A DNA stretch of 52,820 nucleotides. It comes from Hysterium pulicare CBS 123377 (lineage: Eukaryota; Ascomycota; Dothideomycetes; Hysteriales; Hysteriaceae). The stretch is from positions 1 through 52,820 of the forward strand of contig AJFK01000239.1 in NCBI GenBank assembly GCA_000467715.1, read 5' to 3'. Below, one piece after another: positions 46,004-52,820 of this stretch. The notes below the pieces were generated by a model. It did no database searches. It saw only the letters and a program-made list of their open reading frames with translations, and was not told the origin of the DNA. The position numbers were made by a program, and so were the translations under genes. Every line of letters begins with the position of its first letter. The stretch's first letter is position 1.

Positions 46004-48436
46004 ATGGACCATTTCCCCAGACCCCTTTCTACGCGGATTGAGCCGCTTGAAATCCCATTTGTTGCGCAGCTTGTTTACGATGCAGAGGATATGGGAAAGT
46101 TTTCGGAGTTTCCAGAGCGCCATCAATTCGGTAATCTCGACTACTTAGATCTTTCCCGTACGTCGGAAGACATTACAGCATTCCTTCAATCCTGGCTTTG
46201 GTTTGGAGTCATTGCCGAATTCTCTGGGCATCCTGTTCCTTTTGATGATTATCTTCGCCATAGGGCCGCCAATGCTCACTTTTCACTCGACTCCACTGCA
46301 CTAGAGTCGCTCGTACGGACCCTATCGGACAGCTCCCCACCATCCCCAGCAACACTGACTCGTCTCGCAGATGTGCTGGATTATGTGATCTATTGGAGCT
46401 GCTGGTTGGACTTCCATCTTCGAACACGAGACGTTCAACTTCAGAAGGTTCTGCTTTCTATCAAAATACTCATCGTCACTCTCATCCCGATAGTCGAAGA
46501 TGATTTGACAAACTCCAACTACATGACAGTACTTCCTATACCCTTTGAGCTTGGAACAGTCTGCCGGCGTACCCCTGCTGCCGCTCAGCTCCTTATCGAC
46601 TGGATGGTGCGGCAAGGTTGGTGTCCCCGTATGGCATATCGGTTGTGCCGTTCTTGCGACTATGGCATGATTTACTATCTTGCTCAACTTGCTCCCCATG
46701 CAGCGACGGGGATACACGACGATTGCTCAAATCATAATTGTCGGGCCCAGATTGTTGCCCAAAGTGCACATACAAAGCTCAACTGCTCATGCCCATATGT
46801 ATCAGTTCCCCGCAAAGAACTTCACGATGTTATAAGAAGCGGACATACACCTCTCATTGCGATCAGCCGTATTCCTGGCGGTAAAATTGAACTCTCGGTC
46901 GAAAGAGCCTTTCCGGATAGTCTCTATATCGCAATATCCCATCATGTTTCGTATGGCTTGAGCAATCCCAGTGCGAACGGACTTCCGCAATGTCAATTAG
47001 AAAGCATATACCGCATTCTAAGTCATCTACCAGATCCGGTAGATCGAGATGGGCTTCCCCTTTCCTTTAGATTAGGCTCTCTAATCTTCGACGTTCCTCG
47101 GATGAGATTAATTGCTGAACGGGTTAACCCGCATACCTCGCAACTTTTCTGGATTGACACGCTTTGTATCCCTTTGGACGATGAAGAAAACGTTCTCAGA
47201 TCAACGGCGTTAAGCAGTGTTGGACGTATTTTCGCTGCAGCCCGTCAAGTGATAGTCCTTGATCCTGGACTTCAGCAGGTCCGATTGAGTGCTTCTCATC
47301 CTTGCGATTTGGTCGCTCATACATTATGTTCCGCGTGGGCTACGGGAGGGCAGATAGCGCTTGAAGGAGGTCTGAGTTCCTCCTGTCTGGTTCAGTGTGC
47401 CGATGGGGCATTTGCTCCTTACCATGAAGCTTTAAAGTCGGATGTGCATTATTCATTGGAATTTCGCCGGCCCCACAAATCCAACCCGCACAAGCGGAAA
47501 CGCTCAAAGAAGCCTTTAACATCCTCAAATGACTCGAAGGAAAGGATTCGTACAACTATCCATACCACATTGGCCGCAATCCTCCAAATGAGTATTCATG
47601 AGTTATGGAAGTACGATCAGCCGGCGAGTGTTGTACGGAAGCCTAGATGTGATCAACTTATGCAAACTTGGGATGCGCTGGCCACATCTTCATTACATCA
47701 AAAGCCATCCTTCAGAGCCGACTCTTTTGCAACGTTGTTCGGCTTCAACGCCCACAGTATCATGAAATTAATGGATGACGAGACTAGGTTCACTGCAATT
47801 ATCTTGAGCTTTGAAGACTTGCCAGTATCTTTACTTTTCAATAGCGGACCGAAGCTTGTTCAACACACCAACCACAAAAACCGCTGGATACCTTCCACAC
47901 TGGGTAGAGAACAGCTCTCGCACTATCCGACAATGCACAAGGAACAAGACAAGTACCATCTGTCATCCGCATCATGTGCCGTGCAGGACTTTGAAACTCG
48001 ACTTTACGTCATCGGCCCTGAATTTGCCCAAAAAAAGGATTTTGTCCTACGCGATGCCACGAACAAATTTGAGGCACTGGTAGAATTGCATCACTGTCCA
48101 GACGATGCTTTCTCATATGATGCCACCTCTTCGACCTGTTTGTTATTTAATGACTGCGGTGTAGCGGACTGGGAATTGGGAAAGTTCAAGACAAAAGGGG
48201 CGTGTTTGAGGGTGACTAGAAAGACAAACCACGGCGATTATGCGAATGTAGAAGTTATATACAACTGTTCGATTACTCTCCGCTTTCGCAAGCTCGGAAG
48301 TACTGTGTCATCTGAAGGGTGCTCCGTTATTATCGTCGAAGCTAGGCGCTCGGAGAGCTGGGACTTGTCCCTTCAGTACGGTACGCATTACCCTTCAGCA
48401 CATTCTTCTCGGGTTGCGCTTCTAAAATGTTCATAG
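46004..48436 (+). CDS. Heterokaryon-incompatibility (HET) domain protein
   Basis: Single exon, 810 aa, from ATG 46004 (the open frame extends upstream to 45959 without ATG). The HET domain lies at ~300-430: SLYIAISHHVSYGLSNP, then LFWIDTLCIPLDDEENVLRS and RIFAAARQVIVLDPGLQ, matching the usual order of Y-x-A-x-S-H, W-x-D-x-L-C-I and Y/F-x-x-A blocks. The N-terminal ~300 residues hold Cys/His pairs (CRRTP, CPRMAYRLCRSC, CSNHNC, LNCSCP) that could form a zinc site. A basic linker (HKRKRSKKP) follows the HET block, and the ~300-residue C-terminal part has no recognised domain. HET proteins trigger cell death on fusion of unlike fungal individuals; a role in allorecognition is family-based inference. 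The next gene begins 57 bp downstream on the same strand. Confidence 0.88.
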   Translation: MDHFPRPLSTRIEPLEIPFVAQLVYDAEDMGKFSEFPERHQFGNLDYLDLSRTSEDITAFLQSWLWFGVIAEFSGHPVPFDDYLRHRAANAHFSLDSTALESLVRTLSDSSPPSPATLTRLADVLDYVIYWSCWLDFHLRTRDVQLQKVLLSIKILIVTLIPIVEDDLTNSNYMTVLPIPFELGTVCRRTPAAAQLLIDWMVRQGWCPRMAYRLCRSCDYGMIYYLAQLAPHAATGIHDDCSNHNCRAQIVAQSAHTKLNCSCPYVSVPRKELHDVIRSGHTPLIAISRIPGGKIELSVERAFPDSLYIAISHHVSYGLSNPSANGLPQCQLESIYRILSHLPDPVDRDGLPLSFRLGSLIFDVPRMRLIAERVNPHTSQLFWIDTLCIPLDDEENVLRSTALSSVGRIFAAARQVIVLDPGLQQVRLSASHPCDLVAHTLCSAWATGGQIALEGGLSSSCLVQCADGAFAPYHEALKSDVHYSLEFRRPHKSNPHKRKRSKKPLTSSNDSKERIRTTIHTTLAAILQMSIHELWKYDQPASVVRKPRCDQLMQTWDALATSSLHQKPSFRADSFATLFGFNAHSIMKLMDDETRFTAIILSFEDLPVSLLFNSGPKLVQHTNHKNRWIPSTLGREQLSHYPTMHKEQDKYHLSSASCAVQDFETRLYVIGPEFAQKKDFVLRDATNKFEALVELHHCPDDAFSYDATSSTCLLFNDCGVADWELGKFKTKGACLRVTRKTNHGDYANVEVIYNCSITLRFRKLGSTVSSEGCSVIIVEARRSESWDLSLQYGTHYPSAHSSRVALLKCS

Positions 48437-48493
48437 CAAGCTAAATACAGCTCAGATGCGTGCAACTTAAGTCTTCCCTACGCCCGTCGACCT

Positions 48494-49156
48494 ATGCTAT
48501 TCGATATTTACGACCTCTACTATTTCCTCTGCTATCCCGGAATGCTGCTCAGCGGTATTATGGCACTCATTGCGACCATAATACTCATTATCATCACGAA
48601 GAACACCTTTAATGAATCTTCTGCGCTCGCGAAAGCGGCCATGATATTTGGTCTCTGCCAACTAATCCCACACCACTATATCTGGTTTCCTTTGATCTGT
48701 GTCCTGTGGCTGGTACCGCCCATCATGTTGGCCATCGCACGAGGTCACGAAGGTCACTTTTCAGCTTCGGATAAAGCGTTTCTGATCCTGAGCTTCGCAG
48801 CTCCCGTCATAAATAAGCTTTCCAACATAGGCGTGTACATAAGCTGGATAATGATAGCATTCCGTGCTTGGCTGAGTACCTTCGACCCCGATTGGCCGTC
48901 GAAGAAGTCACTTCCGCTGAGAATTGTTGAGTACATTCGAGGACTAGAAATTCGAGTAGCCAAGGTGCCGTTTGCTCGCGAACTATTCGGCATGGGATAT
49001 TTCGAGGAATTGAGAGGTTTCACTTGGGTCGATGCATTCTACAATTTCGCCTTGGATAGGGGAAGAGCATCTTGGAGGTATATTCAGGATTGGTGGAATG
49101 AGAGGCCTTTCTTGCAGGTAATTGAAGAGGTGAAAGCTAAAATGCAGGGGGTCTAA
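48494..49156 (+). CDS. Small multi-pass membrane protein, unknown function
   Basis: 220 aa, single exon. Three hydrophobic segments: GMLLSGIMALIATIILIII (residues ~16-34), WFPLICVLWLVPPIMLAIA (~65-83) and a longer stretch around FLILSFAAPVINKLSNIGVY through ISWIMIAFRAW (~95-125). The C-terminal ~95 residues are soluble, Trp/Arg-rich and amphipathic (FTWVDAFYNFALDRG, YIQDWWNERPF). The family is not recognised. Only 57 bp separate it from the HET stop, too little for an independent promoter plus terminator, so shared or overlapping transcription is likely. I tested joining the two frames by splicing and found no donor/acceptor pair in the right phase, so they are called as two genes. Confidence 0.65.
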   Translation: MLFDIYDLYYFLCYPGMLLSGIMALIATIILIIITKNTFNESSALAKAAMIFGLCQLIPHHYIWFPLICVLWLVPPIMLAIARGHEGHFSASDKAFLILSFAAPVINKLSNIGVYISWIMIAFRAWLSTFDPDWPSKKSLPLRIVEYIRGLEIRVAKVPFARELFGMGYFEELRGFTWVDAFYNFALDRGRASWRYIQDWWNERPFLQVIEEVKAKMQGV

Positions 49157-49402
49157 GGTACATGTGCATCCATTTGCCTTCATCTCCCTATGAAGGCTTA
49201 ACGGAGAATCACAAACTCCAGCATGGTGGCGATGGCAATTCCAAGCCGTCAACTCCTTCTTTATGATGCTGGATGTTTCCACCACGCGGTCTGGAAGGCT
49301 TGGTCTTCGAAAACGTATCATACCATATCATCCGAAAATGAGACGCCGAATCCCGACGTGTATTTTATATCCAGAATAAGTATACTTGCAAGTTATTCCA
49401 AC

Positions 49403-49856
49403 TCAAACAGCTCCCAAGCAAGTACTAGTATCCACTTTCGCCTCCTCCAAGCAAGTCCTCCCAGGACCACAGTTCTTAGGTGCTGTATCCGCCTGAGCAC
49501 AATCGATGAAGTCATTCAGACAAGCGTTCAATGGTCCCGCTCCAATACATTGCGCTTCTTGTACAGCATTCCCTCCGAACTGCTTTACTATATCGCCGAA
49601 CTGGTTAAGCTCTGCTTTGAGATCGTTACCGACGTCGCCGAACGCGTTGCCGATGTCGTTGAGGGTGGATTTCAAGTCGTCGAGGAAGCCGCGGGGAAGT
49701 GACTGGGTTGTATGTTAGAGATGAGGGTCTGATCGAGGCGTAAGCTATCGCGTTCTTTACATTGCTGTTACTAATTGCGGCGGTGGGATGGGTTGTAAGA
49801 GCTGTCACTACGATGCCGGAGAGTATGATTTGAAGGAGGCAAGAAGGCAAATGCAT
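49403..49856 (-). CDS. Small secreted cysteine-rich protein (effector-like)
   Basis: Complement of 49856-49761 and 49702-49403; a 58-nt phase-0 intron (GTAAAG ... CCCAG); 131 aa. The N-terminus is a signal peptide (MHLPSCLLQIILSGIVVTAL, cleavage near THPTAA). The mature part has a helical N-terminal half (FLDDLKSTLNDIGNAFGDVG, NDLKAELNQFGDIVKQFG) and six cysteines in the last ~48 residues (QCIG, NACL, DCAQ, NCGP, TCLEE, TCLG), an even number suited to three disulphides. No homologue recognised. Size, secretion and cysteine content fit the operational definition of a candidate fungal effector or surface protein; that is inference. It converges on the membrane-protein gene ending at 49156. Confidence 0.75.
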
Positions 49857-50858
49857 TTTGGAATTGGGAAAGATAAGATGAACAGTGGCTGAAGAGATTG
49901 AAGAATGCGACCCGCGCGAAATGGATCAAAAAATGAACGAGAAGAATCTATTTACTTATGACTAGTAGCTCTGCGATTGAAAACCAGCTCGATGGATTGT
50001 CTTTGTATTCCATTCGCATCTCTTATGATTTTTCCACCAAGCATGCCTGCTTGCCACTAAAACATCGTTCCAACCACCCGGAAACATCTCCCACGTTTCG
50101 TCTCACCAACCATAGTCCTCGCTTCCCGGCCACCACGATGAACACGCGGGACAAGCATGGGAGAAAGGGAGAGAGAGTTCGGACCCTCCAGTCTCAACCT
50201 CGCTCGGCGTTAGTACGTAGACGACTTCTGGCCCAACCATCTGCACTGAGCGCACTATGAACGCCAGGCAGGTTGGCAAGAAGTAGCGATAACGGCGCAT
50301 ACAATAAATACCCACCCTTGAAGGCTTCAGCCTCGTCCTTGGCCTTTACCATCTTTAACGCTTTATGACCAACAGGTGGGTCTTTGCATGGGTGGTTTGC
50401 GAAGTTGCGATCATGGTTTGAAACGAAATATTTTGGTGCTCGTTGCTGTGCCTCCAACGCGAGGCGCCGCCGACGGAAAGGGTTATTCTAGGGGAAGGAG
50501 GCGCTTAAGGTTGCTTTTTGGGTTATGGCGCTTGACCATAGTTTTACGCCCCTCGCAGTACTAACATGCATAGATTTTTACTGAAGGCTTCGATGTTGAG
50601 CTGATCAGTCGAATGCATTCGTCTGAACACCAGCCTTGCAGTCGGGCCAACTAGATTCGAGTCGTTAGAGTTATGGGCGTGGCGTTTCTGAAAGTATAAA
50701 GAAGGGACTCTTTGCACCCACAAAGATCTATTGGCAACTAAAAAGAGGACGATTGATTGTTTACATAGTGACGAGAAGCAGGGACCAACTAATCACAAGA
50801 AGCAACGAGTTCACGTAGAAAGTCAGCCCTCGCTTTTAAAACCTATATTCTCTCAAAA
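49857..50858. other. Intergenic, no gene seen
   Basis: Upstream flank of the secreted-protein gene and 3' flank of the kynurenine monooxygenase gene. Overlapping frames at 49958-50457 look like chance. Confidence 0.45.
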
Positions 50859-52488
50859 CTACCTCGATATCTTCTTCCCAAACACTTGCGTCTTGCGGAC
50901 GAGATAATGCAACCAGATACTAAACCAACTCCTCTCTGAACTTCTGGAACTCAATCGTGTCAGCCTAGATGACCACCACGCTCCTGAACCCACCGCTGTC
51001 GCAAGCGTCAACGCCAGCAGACCTAAAAGAATCCTGCCCTGCCTCTTCGTCGATTTTTCCACTTCGGAATATCTCGCATTTCCAAAGCTGACACGAGAAT
51101 ATTGAGTTTTCCAACCCAGACTCGGGACCCATTTATCTAAACCTTCCTCGATCTTTTTCCGGAGAAGGTAGATTGGTGAACGGACATCGCTTCGCATCTC
51201 TTGATAATTCCTTAGTGCGAGATCGTTGATCGCCATCGCGTCTGGCGTGCGCTGTTTCGTGTATTGTTCGAGCGCTTTGGCACGGTCGTTCGGATATTGA
51301 TCTAGGACATCGAAGAGAACCCGGACGTCTTCGAGACCTGCGTTCATGCCTTGACCGTAGAAGGGGACCATTGCGTGAGCGGCATCACCTAGAACTACAG
51401 CGTTGGAAGTGTGGTGATATGGTGTGCATTTGATAGATATTAACGGTAGATGAGGGTTCTCTTGGTACTGCTTTTGTACGTCGTCCTCGGAGATTAGGTC
51501 GGGCACTACGCCGGGAAAGTGTTCTTTGAAGAAAGAGACGAGAGATGAAGGGTTATAATCCAGTTCTGCAAATCGTGATTTCGGGAGGAAAAGTGTAGAG
51601 GTGAATGTTTTGTCGAGGCTGGGTATCGCAATGAACATGAATTCGCCGCCGGGCCAGATGTGGAGGTAATTCTCTGGGAGTTTGAAATCGCTAGTGGAAG
51701 AAGGAGAAATCCGAAACTCGCACCAGAGCGTATCAATGTACTCCTGCTGGTAGAACATCTGGACGAATTTCATTAGATGGTATCGCACGGCTGAGTGAGC
51801 TCCATCGGCACCGATCATGAAGTCGAAGTTCACTTCTAATTCAGAAGTATCGCTATCGGTTGCACCCTGCGTAGAAGTCTGGATGTGATCGGTTCGGGCT
51901 ACATTTCGCTTCTCGAACCATGCGATATTCTTTCTGAAGTCTGCGCCTTGAAGTTTGTGGTTGAAGAAAAACTTTACGTTAGGCATCTGCTCAAGATAAT
52001 CAAGAAGAGTTTTATTCAGCCCTCCTCGATCGGCCGCGCGTTGATACTATATACGTTAGCACATGTTGAGCTAGGGGTTGTAGCTCGACGTACTCTCCCG
52101 TGGACATCATATAGTTGAGGCTCTCTGAACAGTTCCCCGTTCTTCCGCCCATGGATCATCCGACCATGCATCGGGATGGTTTCCTCCAACACAGTCGTTA
52201 AGAGCTCGGAGACCTCTGCTTGCCGTAACGAGTTGATACCTCTCTCAGATAGAGCGAGATTGATGGATTTGGTAAAGTTCAGTGGCGTGGTGGTTGGATC
52301 TCGGAGATCTTTGGGAGTCAGCTTTCCCGGATCCCATGGAAAGGAGTGGCCCTTCACTGAAGCTTACCTCCCCTTAATTCATAGATCTCGACTTCATGGC
52401 CCCTTTTAGCTGCGTAAAGCGCTGCCAGTGATCCGACAGGCCCAGCTCCGACCACGATGGTTTTCTGAGATTTCGAAGATGCAGCCAT
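50859..52488 (-). CDS. bna4: Kynurenine 3-monooxygenase
   Basis: Complement of 52488-52368, 52308-52094 and 52046-50859; introns 59 and 47 nt; 507 aa. FAD/NADPH enzyme hydroxylating L-kynurenine to 3-hydroxykynurenine in the tryptophan-to-NAD route, normally on the outer mitochondrial membrane. Residues 11-20 hold the FAD Rossmann motif VVGAGPVGS. Then come [12 protein letters not shown] and [12 protein letters not shown], and after the second splice AADRGGLNK, typical of the family. The second FAD motif [10 protein letters not shown] is near residue 193, and [19 protein letters not shown] is near 331-350 (D333). A C-terminal hydrophobic helix ([20 protein letters not shown]) would anchor it. 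Start ATG 52488 lies directly before the Rossmann motif. All landmarks are intact. Confidence 0.94.
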
Positions 52489-52820
52489 AATGACAGGAAG
52501 AAGCTATTGAACAACAGAGTGAGACAAGGTCGAAATATTAAGTCTGTGACAGAGTAGTCATTTGGAATAGCGAGACAGAAGGAGGATGCTTGTAAATCCA
52601 GGGTTGTCCAAGAAGTCTTCCGCGGCCGAGGTGCAGATGATCAGAAGCTACTTATATGCAAACCTCGTAATCGACCGTGAAAGGGGGAGCACTGTTGTTC
52701 AAATGTTATTTTGATGATCATTGAGCTATTGGTCTGTCCAACATCAATGACATCTACATTTGAGATAGCGAAGAATCGCAGTTCCCAAGGTCCGCTCCGC
52801 CCCGCTCCGCCCCGCTCCGC
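52489..52820. other. Upstream flank of bna4, ending in GC-rich repeat
   Basis: Presumed bna4 promoter. The last ~30 bases are a GC-rich tandem repeat cut by the window edge. Confidence 0.4.
52790..52820. repeat. 10-bp tandem repeat (CCCGCTCCGC)
   Basis: Three consecutive copies of a 10-bp unit run to the very last base, so the array may continue beyond the window. Confidence 0.75.

Noticed and set aside
48381-48494. Splicing of the HET gene into the downstream membrane-protein gene
   Set aside because: The usable donors near the HET stop and the available acceptors do not agree in phase; joined frames stop at once.
1-52820. tRNA genes and CRISPR arrays
   Set aside because: Occurrences of GGTTCGA-type T-loops were inspected by eye and none sits in a cloverleaf; no spaced direct repeats of CRISPR type. 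A tRNAscan run would settle the first.

Overview
The window is nuclear DNA of a filamentous ascomycete (Pezizomycotina). The evidence is many 47-99 nt introns with GTRNGT-type donors, CTRAY-like branch sites and YAG acceptors, together with a HET-domain gene, a DUF1989 protein, an UNC-93-like transporter and a membrane-anchored kynurenine 3-monooxygenase. A leotiomycete-like fungus is possible, but that is only an impression. I see no tRNA, rRNA, CRISPR array, virus or intact transposon. Exon coordinates in each entry were worked out by hand from splice sites, reading phase and family motifs.

Layout. 1-1232: an AT-rich island, then sequence without a gene. 1233-4500(-): class I cyclic-nucleotide phosphodiesterase. 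4501-8853: the longest stretch without a gene. 8854-10495(+): DUF1989 protein. 11331-12431(+): a broken short-chain dehydrogenase. 12726-13550(+) and 14448-15726(+): two conserved-looking proteins of unknown function. 16374-19037(-): Cys-rich/F-box-like protein. 20631-23032(+): secreted alkaline phosphatase with a damaged splice junction. 23547-25758(-): three short, compositionally biased genes, each with its own TATA box. 26548-28094(-): FBXO31-like F-box protein. 29057-32161(-) and 34855-40856(+): two ubiquitin-specific-protease (USP) genes flanking an ER FKBP (33524-34055, +). 42049-43337(-) and 43851-45409(+): a divergent 2OG-Fe(II) oxygenase / UNC-93-like transporter pair. 46004-48436(+) and 48494-49156(+): a HET-domain protein and a membrane protein only 57 bp apart. 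49403-49856(-): small secreted Cys-rich protein. 50859-52488(-): kynurenine 3-monooxygenase.

The strongest candidate for something new is the USP locus. The plus-strand gene encodes about 1,915 residues with three consecutive USP-like modules. Only the middle one keeps both the Cys-box cysteine and the His-box histidine. The first has Ser in place of Cys and has lost His; the third has lost His. All three keep paired zinc-type CxxC motifs. With the neighbouring single-domain USP, the locus holds four USP modules, two apparently competent and two apparently dead.

Other points of interest are the HET/membrane-protein pair (a possible allorecognition or cell-death unit), the six-cysteine secreted protein, the trio of TATA-driven small genes (one with 39-bp tandem repeats), and two genes caught in decay: the SDR pseudogene, and the phosphatase that has lost a conserved segment next to a metal ligand.
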